From the NCBI GenBank assembly GCA_018266055.1, contig JAFDYT010000010.1:1-64000 (forward strand): 64,000 bases of DNA, in the 5' to 3' direction. Positions within the stretch are counted from its first letter, which is position 1, and every line of letters begins with the position of its first letter. This document shows positions 46,229 through 55,313 of the stretch, one piece after another. The notes beneath the pieces are model-generated. The model worked only from the letters and a program-made list of their open reading frames with translations. It was not told where the DNA came from and did no database searches. The stretch comes from Bacteroidota bacterium. Lineage in GTDB: Bacteria; Bacteroidota; Bacteroidia; Cytophagales; Cyclobacteriaceae. The translations under genes and the position numbers were made by a program.

Positions 46229-48010
46229 ATGGACAGGAATTCGGCCATAGGTTTAACATTGATTGCTCTCTTACTGTTGGTTTACTTTTACTTCTTCTCT
46301 CCTGCCCCAACGCCACAGGAAGTAAAACCCATCACCATAGAATCATCCATCAAAAAGGATAGTGCAGCACAAAAAAAATCACCAGCCATCGACAGTGTTG
46401 AAGCGAAGCAATACGGCAACCTTTCTTCCTTCCTTTCGGGAACTGAAACATTTACGGAATTAGAAAATGACGTGCTGAAACTAAAATTCAGTAGTCACGC
46501 TACGCTAAGCGGTGTAAACCTCAAGAATTACAAAACCTATTCGCAAAAGCCACTTGATCTTATTTCAAATGGCAACAATACCTTTTCGCTGACCGGTATC
46601 TATGAAGGAAAAGAAATCGATTTTTACCAGCTTAATTATCAGGCAGAGAGCGTAAAAAAAGGTGACACTACTTACTTAAGTTTCACCGCCAATCTTTCGG
46701 AAAGTGCCTATCTCAAACACATCTACTCCATTCCTGCTAAAGGATACAGCATTGGATATCGCATCGAGCTTCAGGGAATTAAAATCGATGGAAAAAATGT
46801 AGCGCTGTCATGGATTGATCTCGTGCCTTTGCAGGAAAAAGATCTTAAAGACAGCCGAAACAAGACCACCGTAAATTATTATTCGACCGAAGGTTCGTTC
46901 GACGGATTGTCGGACACAGCTCCAGATTCAAAAACTGTAGAAACGCCGCTGAAATGGGCAACCATTAAACAGAAGTTTTTCCTGAGCGCCATCTTCGCCA
47001 AGGATAAATTTTCGACTGGTGCATTCTCTACCGCGTTTGAAGAAAAGGATTCATCCTTTGTTAAAAAAGCTGAGGTGAATTTGTTCATCCCTACGGAGTC
47101 ATTCGCTTCAAAGAAATCTGATTTTACGTATTACTTCGGCCCTAACGATTACAAAATCACCAAGGAAGTTCCGCTTGAATTCTCACGCAACATGTACCTC
47201 GGTTGGCCTCCGGTAATCTGGGTCAACAAGTTTTTGCTGATGCCGGTGTTTAATTTCTTGCAAACATTTATCGGCAACTATGGCGTCATTATTTTACTGT
47301 TAGTTCTCTTCATGAAGATTTTACTGATGCCGCTGACGTACAGCTCTTACATGGGCATGGCGAAAATGCGCTTGCTCAAACCAGAACTTGACGCCATCAA
47401 AGAAAAGAATGGCGACAACATGGCGCAAGCACAGCAAGATCAGATGAAATTGTATCAACAGGCGGGAGTAAATCCCTTCAGTGGATGCATTCCATTGCTT
47501 CTGCAGATGCCAATTCTCTTTTCCATGTTTTACCTCTTCCCTAACTCGATAGCCTTGCGTCAACAGCCGTTTTTGTGGGCTGAAGATTTATCAACCTGGG
47601 ATTCGGTGCTGACTCTACCTTTTTCAATTCCGTTTGGCTATGGTGATCACGTAAGTTTGTTTGTGTTGTTGATGACGGCTTCACAAATTGTTTTCCAATG
47701 GCAAAACAATCAGATTCAAACCGTGCAAGGCCCAATGAAAGCGATGGGCTATGTGATGCCGATCGTGTTCTTGTTCTTCTTTAACTCATTTTCTGCCGGC
47801 CTTAGTTTTTACTACTTCGTATCCAACCTGATTACGTTTGCACAGCAAGCGATTATCAAACGCTTTGTAGATGAAGACAAAATCAAAGCGATCATGGACG
47901 AAAACCGGAAGAAGGCCGCCAGTGGAAACACGAAGAAATCCAAATTCATGTCGAAGCTGGAAGAAGCGATGAAGAATAGTGAGGAAGCCAGGAAAAAGAA
48001 CAAGAAATAG
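46229..48010 (+). CDS. yidC: Membrane protein insertase YidC
   Basis: A 593-aa protein. An N-terminal membrane anchor (~7-26) is followed by a large periplasmic domain (~40-330) and the conserved insertase core (~350-560: GVIILLLVLFMKILLMPLTY, KLYQQAGVNPFSGCIPLLLQ, FNSFSAGLSFYYFVSN). The C-terminal tail is Lys-rich. It inserts proteins into the inner membrane alone or with the Sec translocon. The size fits the Bacteroidota form. It probably shares a transcript with pyrG. Confidence 0.97.
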   Translation: MDRNSAIGLTLIALLLLVYFYFFSPAPTPQEVKPITIESSIKKDSAAQKKSPAIDSVEAKQYGNLSSFLSGTETFTELENDVLKLKFSSHATLSGVNLKNYKTYSQKPLDLISNGNNTFSLTGIYEGKEIDFYQLNYQAESVKKGDTTYLSFTANLSESAYLKHIYSIPAKGYSIGYRIELQGIKIDGKNVALSWIDLVPLQEKDLKDSRNKTTVNYYSTEGSFDGLSDTAPDSKTVETPLKWATIKQKFFLSAIFAKDKFSTGAFSTAFEEKDSSFVKKAEVNLFIPTESFASKKSDFTYYFGPNDYKITKEVPLEFSRNMYLGWPPVIWVNKFLLMPVFNFLQTFIGNYGVIILLLVLFMKILLMPLTYSSYMGMAKMRLLKPELDAIKEKNGDNMAQAQQDQMKLYQQAGVNPFSGCIPLLLQMPILFSMFYLFPNSIALRQQPFLWAEDLSTWDSVLTLPFSIPFGYGDHVSLFVLLMTASQIVFQWQNNQIQTVQGPMKAMGYVMPIVFLFFFNSFSAGLSFYYFVSNLITFAQQAIIKRFVDEDKIKAIMDENRKKAASGNTKKSKFMSKLEEAMKNSEEARKKNKK

Positions 48011-48095
48011 TTGATTTGAAGGGTTTTAACGGCTCTTTAAATTTCGATTGATCTTCACTCCTTTTGAATCCATCCACAATCCATTGTTGAAGGTA

Positions 48096-48129
48096 CGTGG
48101 ATAACATCATGTTTCACGATGTTCCACGA
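48096..48129. promoter_or_regulatory. parS-like half-sites at parA promoter
   Basis: TGTTTCACGA (48110-48119) and TGTTCCACGA (48120-48129) are two direct half-sites matching the left half of the known parS consensus TGTTTCACGTGAAACA, exactly 10 bp (one helix turn) apart. A rightward-facing partner, CGTGGATAACATC (48096-48108), is an inverted copy of GATGTTCCACG (48118-48128) with two extra bases. The sites lie just upstream of a -7 element at 48144. Confidence 0.45.
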
Positions 48130-48143
48130 TCGTTCAATACCCC

Positions 48144-48151
48144 TATCTTTG
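48144..48151 (+). promoter_or_regulatory. -7-like element for parA
   Basis: TATCTTTG matches TAnnTTTG, 31 bases before the parA ATG. The expected -33 position (about 48120-48124) falls within the second parS-like half-site. Confidence 0.45.
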
Positions 48152-48182
48152 CTTTCCCTAAAAGTTATTGAGGGGAATATCC

Positions 48183-48956
48183 ATGGGTAAAATTATTGCA
48201 ATAGCAAATCAAAAAGGTGGAGTAGGAAAAACTACTTCCGCCATAAATCTTGCCGCAAGCCTTGCCGTGCTCGAGTATAAAACCTTGCTGGTCGATGCCG
48301 ACCCGCAAGCCAACTCTACGTCTGGTTTGGGCATGAATCCTAAAGACATTAAAAAAAGCATCTACGAGTGTATGGTAGATGGTGTAGATCCGAAAGATGC
48401 CATCATCAAAAACGAATTGAAATTTTTGGATGTACTTCCGTCGCACATCGACCTGGTAGGTGCCGAAGTGGAGATGGTGAACATCGAACATCGCGAGGAA
48501 AAAATGCGTAATGCCTTGGCTAAGATTAAAGATCAGTACGATTTTATTCTGATCGATTGCTCGCCATCGCTCGGCCTTATTACCATCAACTCGCTCACCG
48601 CAGCGGATTCAGTGATTATCCCGGTGCAATGTGAGTATTTCGCTCTTGAAGGTCTTGGCAAATTGCTCAACACCATCAAAATCATTCAAACACGATTGAA
48701 TCCAAAGCTGGAGATTGAAGGGATTTTGCTGACGCTTTACGATTCAAGGACTTCCTTGGGCAATCAGGTGGTAGAAGAAGTACGTACGCATTTTAAGAGC
48801 ATCGCTTTTAAGACCATTATCCCACGCAACGTCAAGCTGAGCGAGTCGCCAAGTTTTGGTTTGCCGGTAATTGTGCACGATGCGGAAAGCAAAGGCGCAT
48901 TGAGCTACCTGAATCTGGCGCATGAAGTCCTAAACAAAAATGGTTTGCAAAAATGA
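48183..48956 (+). CDS. parA: Chromosome partitioning ATPase ParA
   Basis: A 257-aa protein counted from the ATG at 48183. A TTG 15 bases upstream also keeps the frame open, but the ATG gives the standard start [18 protein letters not shown]. The deviant Walker A is KGGVGKTT (residues 11-18), [11 protein letters not shown] follows, and LIDCSPSLG is the Walker B region. It drives origin segregation with ParB. It overlaps parB by 4 bases. Confidence 0.96.
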   Translation: MGKIIAIANQKGGVGKTTSAINLAASLAVLEYKTLLVDADPQANSTSGLGMNPKDIKKSIYECMVDGVDPKDAIIKNELKFLDVLPSHIDLVGAEVEMVNIEHREEKMRNALAKIKDQYDFILIDCSPSLGLITINSLTAADSVIIPVQCEYFALEGLGKLLNTIKIIQTRLNPKLEIEGILLTLYDSRTSLGNQVVEEVRTHFKSIAFKTIIPRNVKLSESPSFGLPVIVHDAESKGALSYLNLAHEVLNKNGLQK

Positions 48957-49855
48957 GCAAGAAAAAAGCACTTGGTCGTGGATTGAGCGCGCTGCTCAGC
49001 GACTCTGAAGATGAAAAGTCAGAAGTAGATATCACCTCGCCTGCCACCGTTGCTGCGGAAGAACATTCTAAAAAGGGATTAGATGAAATCCCGGTTGAGG
49101 AGATTGAAACCAATCCGTTTCAACCTCGCCAATATTTCGATGCGGATGCGTTGAATGAACTGGCAGAGTCGATCAAAGTACATGGCATTATCCAACCTAT
49201 TACGGTTCGGAAATTATCGGATCATCAGTACCAGTTAATATCGGGTGAACGCCGTTTTCAAGCCTCAAAAATCGCAGGCCTCAAAACGCTTCCCGCTTAT
49301 GTGCGCACCGCCAACGACCAGCAAATGCTGGAGATGGCGTTGATAGAAAACATTCAGCGTGAAAATCTTAATCCGATTGAAATTTCGTTGAGCTATCAGC
49401 GATTGATTTCAGAGTGTAATTTAAAGCAAGAAGAACTTGGCGAACGCGTTGGTAAAAACCGAACAACGGTAACTAACTACCTTCGCTTGCTGAAGCTACC
49501 GCCGGATATCCAGATTGCGTTGCGCGACAATAAAATATCGATGGGCCATGCCCGGGCGATCATTAACATCGACGACACCGCCTCTCAGCTTTTTATTTTT
49601 AAGAAAATTATTTCCGACGACTTATCGGTGCGCGCCGTGGAATCCATGGCCCGCGAACTGGCACAAGGAGCCAAAGTAGTGACTGAAGAAAAAGCGCCGG
49701 AACCTCCCAAAGAAATACATCAACTTCAAACCAGGCTATCGTCACACTTTGGCACGAAAGTTACTGTAAAGAGCGACGGCAAGAAGGGAGACATACGAAT
49801 TCCTTTCTTATCCGTAGAAGACCTTAACAGAATCCTGGATATACTAAAACTTTAA
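48953..49855 (+). CDS. parB: Chromosome partitioning protein ParB
   Basis: A 300-aa protein. The N-terminus has LGRGLSALL; the CTP-binding/hydrolysis motifs GERRF (98-102) and [12 protein letters not shown] (132-143) are intact; the helix-turn-helix is near 158-180 ([20 protein letters not shown]). ParB binds parS sites and slides as a CTP-dependent clamp. It begins within the last codons of parA. Two parS-like half-sites upstream of parA could let it repress its own operon. Confidence 0.96.
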   Translation: MSKKKALGRGLSALLSDSEDEKSEVDITSPATVAAEEHSKKGLDEIPVEEIETNPFQPRQYFDADALNELAESIKVHGIIQPITVRKLSDHQYQLISGERRFQASKIAGLKTLPAYVRTANDQQMLEMALIENIQRENLNPIEISLSYQRLISECNLKQEELGERVGKNRTTVTNYLRLLKLPPDIQIALRDNKISMGHARAIINIDDTASQLFIFKKIISDDLSVRAVESMARELAQGAKVVTEEKAPEPPKEIHQLQTRLSSHFGTKVTVKSDGKKGDIRIPFLSVEDLNRILDILKL

Positions 49856-49856
49856 T

Positions 49857-50465
49857 ATGCGTTTTGCCGGCCTTTTGATTGCCTCACTCCTGATATCTTT
49901 TTATTGCGGAGCGCAGGAAATTAAAAAAGACAGTACTTCAAAAATCGAGAAAGACACTACTGGCCTGAGTAATGACAGCATCACTATTTCCAAAGGAAAA
50001 AGAGTGGTAAGCATTGAGTCGTACGCCAAGCGTTTTGATCCGCGCAAGGCATTATTTTATGCGGCGATCTTACCCGGCTCCGGCCAGGCCTACAACAAGA
50101 AGTACTGGAAAATCCCGATGGTGTACGGAGGATTTATCGGCCTGTTGGCGGTAGTTAAATTTTACAATGATCTGGAAACAAAATACAAAGGCCAGCTCTT
50201 TTACAACCTCAATAATCCCAACATTACTTATAACCCTATCAGCGGAGGCACCACAGCTCAATTGCGCACCATTGTAGACCAGTCACGAAGGCAGCGTGAT
50301 TATTTTACTATCCTCACTGGAATTTTTTACATCCTGCAAATGGTGGATGCACATGTGGATGCTCACCTCAAAGAATTTGACCTCAACCCAAAGCTTCGCG
50401 TAAGCATTGAGCCATCCATGGCCCCTGGGCAAAGTGTAGGAATGGGCTTAACTTTCAGATTTTAA
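49857..50465 (+). CDS. DUF5683-type membrane protein
   Basis: A 202-aa protein. The signal-like N-terminus ends FYCGAQE (~20). A core with RKALFYAAILPGSGQAYNKK and WKIPMVYGGFIGLLAVVKFY suggests one or two membrane helices, and a C-terminal TFRF resembles an outer-membrane end. Bacteroidota conserve a gene of this type between parB and dapB; its function is unknown. It starts 1 base after the parB stop. Confidence 0.85.
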   Translation: MRFAGLLIASLLISFYCGAQEIKKDSTSKIEKDTTGLSNDSITISKGKRVVSIESYAKRFDPRKALFYAAILPGSGQAYNKKYWKIPMVYGGFIGLLAVVKFYNDLETKYKGQLFYNLNNPNITYNPISGGTTAQLRTIVDQSRRQRDYFTILTGIFYILQMVDAHVDAHLKEFDLNPKLRVSIEPSMAPGQSVGMGLTFRF

Positions 50466-50476
50466 TTTCTAAACCA

Positions 50477-51184
50477 ATGCGGATATTATTAATCGGCTAT
50501 GGCAAAATGGGCAAGGCCATCGAAGCCATTGCCATTTCGCGCGGCAACACCGTGGTAGGAAAGGCCGATACACGGCAAGAACTTCTGAGCTTTAACGGTC
50601 AGGTAGATGTGGCCATTGAATTCTCTCAACCCGACGCCGTAATCGAAAACCTGAACTATTGCTTTGAGAAGAAAATCCCAGTAGTGTGTGGTACAACAGG
50701 CTGGCTCGACAAGAAAACAGAAATCGAAAATCGCTGTAAGCAGCAAGGTGGCGCTTTTTTCTACGCGTCTAATTATAGCCTTGGCGTAAACATTTTCTTT
50801 AAGCTTAATGAGTTTCTCGCCCGATTGATGAATGGCAGAACCGGATATTCTATTTCAATTGACGAAACGCATCACACCCAAAAGAAGGATGCGCCCAGCG
50901 GTACGGCTATCACGCTGGCCGAAGGGATTTTAAAACATAATTCCTCAAAGAAGGCATGGGCTCTGAACGAAACCCAAAATCCCGAAGCACTCGTTATACA
51001 CTCATTCCGGATAGACCCGGCTCCAGGAACGCATTCGGTGAATTACAAGTCGGCGGTGGATGATATCGAAATAAAACATACCGCCCACTCGCGCGAAGGC
51101 TTTGCGCTGGGGGCTGTATTAGTAGCCGAATGGCTCGCCGGCAAAAAAGGAGTCTATTCTATGGATGATTTTTTAAAGTTCTGA
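50477..51184 (+). CDS. dapB: 4-hydroxy-tetrahydrodipicolinate reductase
   Basis: A 235-aa protein. NAD(P)-binding GYGKMGKAIE near the N-terminus, CGTTGW, ASNYSLGVN, and the substrate-binding block DETHHTQKKDAPSGTAITLA are all present. It reduces the dihydrodipicolinate precursor in lysine and diaminopimelate synthesis. The short form is normal for Bacteroidota. It follows the DUF5683 gene by 11 bases. Confidence 0.96.
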   Translation: MRILLIGYGKMGKAIEAIAISRGNTVVGKADTRQELLSFNGQVDVAIEFSQPDAVIENLNYCFEKKIPVVCGTTGWLDKKTEIENRCKQQGGAFFYASNYSLGVNIFFKLNEFLARLMNGRTGYSISIDETHHTQKKDAPSGTAITLAEGILKHNSSKKAWALNETQNPEALVIHSFRIDPAPGTHSVNYKSAVDDIEIKHTAHSREGFALGAVLVAEWLAGKKGVYSMDDFLKF

Positions 51185-51205
51185 CTTCTGGGAATTTTGG
51201 TTTTC

Positions 51206-51236
51206 TTTGCACTGCGAAATTCAAGACCTAATTTTG
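51206..51236 (+). promoter_or_regulatory. Bacteroidota-type promoter before lepB
   Basis: TTTG at 51206-51209 and TAATTTTG at 51229-51236, separated by 19 bases, match the phylum consensus TTTG-N19-TAnnTTTG. The -7 element ends 29 bases before the ATG. This suggests lepB has its own promoter despite following dapB. Confidence 0.6.
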
Positions 51237-51265
51237 AATTTGTACTACTTTAAATATTTAATGAA

Positions 51266-52414
51266 ATGAATTGGAAATTCTGGCAAAAGAAGAAAGAGGA
51301 AGAGAAAAAACCAAAGTCAGCGTTGCGTGAATGGTGGGACGCGATCCTTTTCGCCGTAGTAGCTGCCACGCTTATCCGTTGGTTGATCATGGAAGCCTAT
51401 ACCATCCCCACTCCTTCGATGGAGAATTCATTGCTGGTTGGCGATTTCCTTTTCGTTAGCAAGTTTCATTACGGTACACGCACACCGCGCACACCTTTAC
51501 AAATTCCGCTCACTCACCAAAAAATCTGGTTTACCGAAATTCCTTCATACCTCGACTGGGTTCAACTGCCCACCTATCGTCTTCCGGGCATTAGCCATGT
51601 GAAACGCGAAGATGTGGTAGTGTTCAATGTGCCAGGCCTTGCTGAAAATAACTACATGCTGCCAAGGAATGAATGGAAGAGTTATCCGGTGGACCTTAAA
51701 ACCAATTACATCAAAAGATGTGTGGGCATTCCCGGCGATGTACTGGAAATTAAAAACAGACAATTGCTCGTGAACGGAAACCCACTAACCCCTCATGCGG
51801 GTATCCAATTCAAATATCACGTTGTTTCAAAAGATCAGATCAGCCCGAGAAACATGGAGAAGCTTGGCCTTGATCCGGAAGATTACACCGAGTACCAGCG
51901 CACGTCGCCCGACAAGGTGGAATACGACATGCTACTCACAGAAGACAAGGTGAAAGAAGTGAAAGCGTTGCCCTACATTATCTCAGCCGAATTGCCTGCC
52001 GCTGAACAATCTGCTGACATGCGGATTTTCGCTAACTCAGATAAGTTTCACTGGAACGGCGATAACTACGGACCGATCACCATTCCTAAAGAAGGAATGA
52101 CTATTGCGATCAACGATTCAACTCTTGCCCTTTACGGAATGGTCATTCGTGATTACGACTTCAACAAAGACGTAACGATCGAAAAAGGAAAATTAACGAT
52201 CGAAGGAAAAGAAGTAACCCAATATACTTTCAAGCAAAACTATTATTTCATGATGGGTGATAACCGTGACAATTCGCTCGACTCACGCTATTGGGGTTTT
52301 GTACCGGAAGATCACATTGTGGGCAAAGGCTTCTTTATCTGGCTTTCGCTTGATAAATATGGCGACTTCCTGCACAAAATTCGTTGGAGCCGCTTCTTCA
52401 ATCTGATTCGCTAA
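51266..52414 (+). CDS. lepB: Signal peptidase I
   Basis: A 382-aa protein. A membrane helix (~25-40) precedes TIPTPSMENSLLVGDFLFV with catalytic Ser51. The general base is Lys150 in YIKRCVGIPGD, and the box-E motif MGDNRDNSLDSRYWGFVPED lies near the C-terminus. It cuts signal peptides from exported proteins at the inner membrane. An insertion between the catalytic blocks makes it longer than the E. coli enzyme, as is usual in this phylum. Confidence 0.96.
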   Translation: MNWKFWQKKKEEEKKPKSALREWWDAILFAVVAATLIRWLIMEAYTIPTPSMENSLLVGDFLFVSKFHYGTRTPRTPLQIPLTHQKIWFTEIPSYLDWVQLPTYRLPGISHVKREDVVVFNVPGLAENNYMLPRNEWKSYPVDLKTNYIKRCVGIPGDVLEIKNRQLLVNGNPLTPHAGIQFKYHVVSKDQISPRNMEKLGLDPEDYTEYQRTSPDKVEYDMLLTEDKVKEVKALPYIISAELPAAEQSADMRIFANSDKFHWNGDNYGPITIPKEGMTIAINDSTLALYGMVIRDYDFNKDVTIEKGKLTIEGKEVTQYTFKQNYYFMMGDNRDNSLDSRYWGFVPEDHIVGKGFFIWLSLDKYGDFLHKIRWSRFFNLIR

Positions 52415-52420
52415 GCACCG

Positions 52421-53089
52421 CTACCAGTCGATTTCCTTTAAGCCTTTACTCTTGAGGTAGTCGTTTGCCTTGCTGAAATGTTTGCAGCCAAAGAAACCGC
52501 GATCCGCTGAGAATGGCGAAGGATGGGCGCTCATGAGTACCAGATGCTTTGACCGGTCAATGATCTCTCCTTTTTTCTGTGCATAGGCACCCCACAACAA
52601 GAAAACGACATTCGTTTTGCGTTCGGAGATTAGTTTGATCACGGCGTCAGTAAAAGTCTCCCATCCTTTATTTTGATGAGATCCCGGTGTGGAAGCCCGA
52701 ACAGTTAAGGTCGCGTTAAGCAAAAGTACGCCTTGCCTCGCCCATCGCTCAAGATCGCCGGTGGCCGGAATAGGCTTGCCAAGATCCTTGTTTATTTCTT
52801 TAAAGATATTGACCAACGACGGTGGCTGGCGGATTCCGTCGCGAACCGAAAAGCAAAGTCCATTGGCCTGACCGGGCCCATGATAAGGATCCTGCCCGAT
52901 GATCACTACCTTCACATCATCAAAAGAACAGGAGTCAAACGCCCTGAATATCTCTTTGCCTGGCGGGTAGATCGTCTGCGTTTTGTACTCCGACTTCACA
53001 AATTCAGAAAGAGCCTCGAAATATTCCATTTTGAACTCATTATCCAATTTTTCTTTCCAGGAAGCGGCTATTTTAACATCCGAGGGCAT
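52421..53089 (-). CDS. ung: Uracil-DNA glycosylase
   Basis: A 222-aa protein. Family 1 marks: GQDPYHG (residues 65-71, with catalytic Asp67), LLLNATLTV, and the DNA-intercalating block SAHPSPFSADRGFFGCKHFS. It removes uracil from DNA in base-excision repair. Convergent with lepB, 6 bases apart, with no visible terminator between them. Confidence 0.97.
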   Translation of the reverse strand: MPSDVKIAASWKEKLDNEFKMEYFEALSEFVKSEYKTQTIYPPGKEIFRAFDSCSFDDVKVVIIGQDPYHGPGQANGLCFSVRDGIRQPPSLVNIFKEINKDLGKPIPATGDLERWARQGVLLLNATLTVRASTPGSHQNKGWETFTDAVIKLISERKTNVVFLLWGAYAQKKGEIIDRSKHLVLMSAHPSPFSADRGFFGCKHFSKANDYLKSKGLKEIDW

Positions 53090-53121
53090 GAGAATAAAAG
53101 TTTAGTAAACGATTTGAAGCG

Positions 53122-53150
53122 TTGAAAATTAGAAAAAATTGATATTTTTG
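53122..53150 (+). promoter_or_regulatory. Promoter for apaG, possibly leaderless
   Basis: TTG at 53122-53124 and TATTTTTG at 53143-53150, 18 bases apart. The -7 element ends only 5 bases before the apaG ATG, so the transcript would start at or near the start codon. Confidence 0.5.
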
Positions 53151-53155
53151 AACAG

Positions 53156-53542
53156 ATGATTGCTGAAATAACTCAAGGCGTAAAGGTAACAGTAGAGACG
53201 GAATACCAACCCTCGTATTCCAATCCCGGGCAATTCCATTATGTCTTCACCTATCGCATCACAATCGAAAATCAAAGTGAATTTACCGTTCAGCTTTTGC
53301 GTCGTCATTGGCACATCAAAGATGCTGGCTTTGATCCACGCGAAGTAGAAGGCGAAGGTGTGGTGGGTCAACAACCGGTGCTTGAACCAGGTCAAACACA
53401 TCAATATGTATCGGGTTGCAACCTAAAGTCAGGCCTCGGCAAAATGGGTGGCACCTACTTGATGGAGCGCATCATGGATGGATCTCACTTTGATGTCACC
53501 ATCCCCGAGTTTACCATGGTAGCCCCGATGCGGCTCAACTGA
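53156..53542 (+). CDS. apaG: ApaG-family protein
   Basis: A 128-aa protein. It follows the family closely: VTVETEYQPSYSNPGQFHYV, FTYRITIENQSEFTVQLLRR, HWHIKDA, and GVVGQQPVLEPGQTHQYVSG, ending in TIPEFTMVAPMRL. The fold is a small Ig-like sandwich; ApaG's role (once linked to divalent metal efflux) remains unclear. The length is typical and the start agrees with homologues. Confidence 0.93.
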   Translation: MIAEITQGVKVTVETEYQPSYSNPGQFHYVFTYRITIENQSEFTVQLLRRHWHIKDAGFDPREVEGEGVVGQQPVLEPGQTHQYVSGCNLKSGLGKMGGTYLMERIMDGSHFDVTIPEFTMVAPMRLN

Positions 53543-53558
53543 TAAACCACCGATTCAC

Positions 53559-53566
53559 TATCTTTG
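53559..53566 (+). promoter_or_regulatory. -7-like element for methyltransferase gene
   Basis: TATCTTTG matches TAnnTTTG and ends 14 bases before the GTG start at 53581. No -33 element at normal spacing. Confidence 0.35.
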
Positions 53567-53580
53567 GTGAATTAATATTT

Positions 53581-54363
53581 GTGTCCACCTTCTTTCATTT
53601 AAAATCATACCTGAATCATTGGCTTGATGTCGTTGACGAACATTCAATTCATTCCCCCTTCTTCTTCGATTTTTATAATAAAGTAGTAAAAGGCAAAACT
53701 GATCCTGCGCTTTTTGAGGAAATCGAAAAGACACGCGAGAGGCTGCTTAAAAATCAATCGGTAATTTCCATCAAAGATCTTGGTGCAAAATCTCCACACT
53801 TTAAGAGTGATAAACGCCCGATCAATCAGGTGGCCGCCACAAGCCTGAACGACATAGACCAATGTGCTTTCTTTTACAGGATGGCCCGTTACATGGAGTC
53901 GAAGCGGATTGTGGAATTGGGTACCTCCATGGGCATCACCTCGTTGTATTTATCAAAAATAGAAGGCGCCAAACTTTTTACATTCGAAGGCAACTCAGAC
54001 CTGATCAATATTGCACTGACCAACTTTGAATCGTTGGATCAAAAAAATATCGAACTCATTGAGGGCAATATTGATCACACCTTGCCGGAATTTTTGCAGA
54101 ACCCAGCCAAGATTGACTTTGCCCTAATCGATGCCAATCATCGGTATGAGCCCACGCTCAAATATTTTAACTGGCTTTCGATGAGAATGGCCGATCAGTC
54201 AGTGATCGTGATTGATGACATCTATTATTCCGAAGAAATGGGACGTGCCTGGTCAGAGTTAAAGAAACACGAGCTTGTGTACGGAAGTATCGATCTATTT
54301 CGTTGTGGAATATTATTCTTTGACCTGGCGCTCAACAAGCAGCACTTTATCTGGTCGAATTAA
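53581..54363 (+). CDS. Class I SAM-dependent methyltransferase
   Basis: A 260-aa protein starting with GTG. The Rossmann methyltransferase core begins at ~residue 110 (RIVELGTSMGITSLYLSKI, motif I), with TFEGNSDLINIA (motif II acidic residue) and KIDFALIDANHRYEPTLKYF (motif IV-like). The ~100 N-terminal residues are helical. The layout resembles O-methyltransferases, but the substrate is unknown. It lies 38 bases after apaG and has its own -7-like element. Confidence 0.85.
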   Translation: MSTFFHLKSYLNHWLDVVDEHSIHSPFFFDFYNKVVKGKTDPALFEEIEKTRERLLKNQSVISIKDLGAKSPHFKSDKRPINQVAATSLNDIDQCAFFYRMARYMESKRIVELGTSMGITSLYLSKIEGAKLFTFEGNSDLINIALTNFESLDQKNIELIEGNIDHTLPEFLQNPAKIDFALIDANHRYEPTLKYFNWLSMRMADQSVIVIDDIYYSEEMGRAWSELKKHELVYGSIDLFRCGILFFDLALNKQHFIWSN

Positions 54364-54369
54364 AAAAGT

Positions 54370-54377
54370 TACATTTG
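54370..54377 (+). promoter_or_regulatory. -7-like element for coiled-coil gene
   Basis: TACATTTG matches TAnnTTTG and ends 21 bases before the ATG at 54399. A near-match, TTTA, lies about 21 bases upstream. Confidence 0.4.
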
Positions 54378-54398
54378 ATTTTATTTTGAATTGAACGT

Positions 54399-55310
54399 AT
54401 GGCAGAAGAAACAGCATCACCCAAAAAAGGAAACAAGACTACGATCATCATCGCGGTGCTTTTGGTTATTATCCTGATTCAAAGTGTAAAGATTTATCTT
54501 GATTATCAGGAAAAAGTAGAAGTTAAACAGCAATTGGTCACCACGGAAGAAGACCTTGCTTCTACCATGCAAAAACTCAACGACATCAAAGCCGAATTGG
54601 ATCAGAAAATTGTAGAGATCGAAAAATTAGGCGGCGATGTAAAAGAACTTCAAAAAGCGAAGGCTGAGGTTGAATTAGAATTGCGCCGAAGTACCAAGCG
54701 AAGCGCCAAAGCCATGCAAGAGTTGAAAGACAAGGTAGAAGGCTATGAGGTGTTGCTGAAGATGAAAGACGATGAAATCGAAAAACTAAAGCACGTAAAC
54801 ACACAGCTTTTCTCTGAAAACAAGAGTTTAAAAACCAAACAAAATATGCTGAGCGACTCCATCAATGTGCTCGCTAAAAATAAAGACGAGCTCGCTTCGA
54901 AAGTTGCTATCGCTTCGCAATTGAAAGCCGAGAACATCACTATCAAAGCCGTCAGCAGCAAAGGAAAAGAAAGTGAGTCGCCGTTCAGGAACAAGCGGCT
55001 TCAAAAACTAAAAGTGGAATTTAATCTTGCGGAAAATAAGGTGGCGCCCATTGAAGGTAAAAAAATCATTATCCGGATTGTGGACGAAAATAACCAGGTG
55101 ATCTTTGATGTGGCTCGGGGATCTGGAACTTTTATGATCAATGGCAAAGAAGAATTTTACACCTCCGCCCAGGAGATACTCTTTGACAACACTAAACAAA
55201 AGCTAAGCTTCCTCTACGAAAAAGGTTCTGAATACACGTCGGGCAAATACGTAATCGAAATCTATTCCGACAATTACAAGATTGGCTCGGGGCAGTTTGA
55301 AGTAAAATAA
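54399..55310 (+). CDS. Single-pass membrane coiled-coil protein
   Basis: A 303-aa protein. A cytoplasmic N-terminus of ~12 residues is followed by one membrane helix (~14-31) and a long coiled coil (~35-175, Lys/Glu heptads). A C-terminal beta-sandwich follows (~195-303: LKVEFNLAENKVAPIEGKK, VIFDVARGSGTFMING, KYVIEIYSDNYKIGSGQFEV). It is probably periplasmic on the C-terminal side. A similar organisation is found in conserved Bacteroidota proteins of unknown function. It is convergent with the 474-aa gene, 3 bases apart. Confidence 0.8.
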   Translation: MAEETASPKKGNKTTIIIAVLLVIILIQSVKIYLDYQEKVEVKQQLVTTEEDLASTMQKLNDIKAELDQKIVEIEKLGGDVKELQKAKAEVELELRRSTKRSAKAMQELKDKVEGYEVLLKMKDDEIEKLKHVNTQLFSENKSLKTKQNMLSDSINVLAKNKDELASKVAIASQLKAENITIKAVSSKGKESESPFRNKRLQKLKVEFNLAENKVAPIEGKKIIIRIVDENNQVIFDVARGSGTFMINGKEEFYTSAQEILFDNTKQKLSFLYEKGSEYTSGKYVIEIYSDNYKIGSGQFEVK

Positions 55311-55313
55311 GAG

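Noticed and set aside
53129-53404. 91-aa minus-strand frame over apaG
   Set aside because: Antisense to apaG, no recognisable family; a shadow frame.
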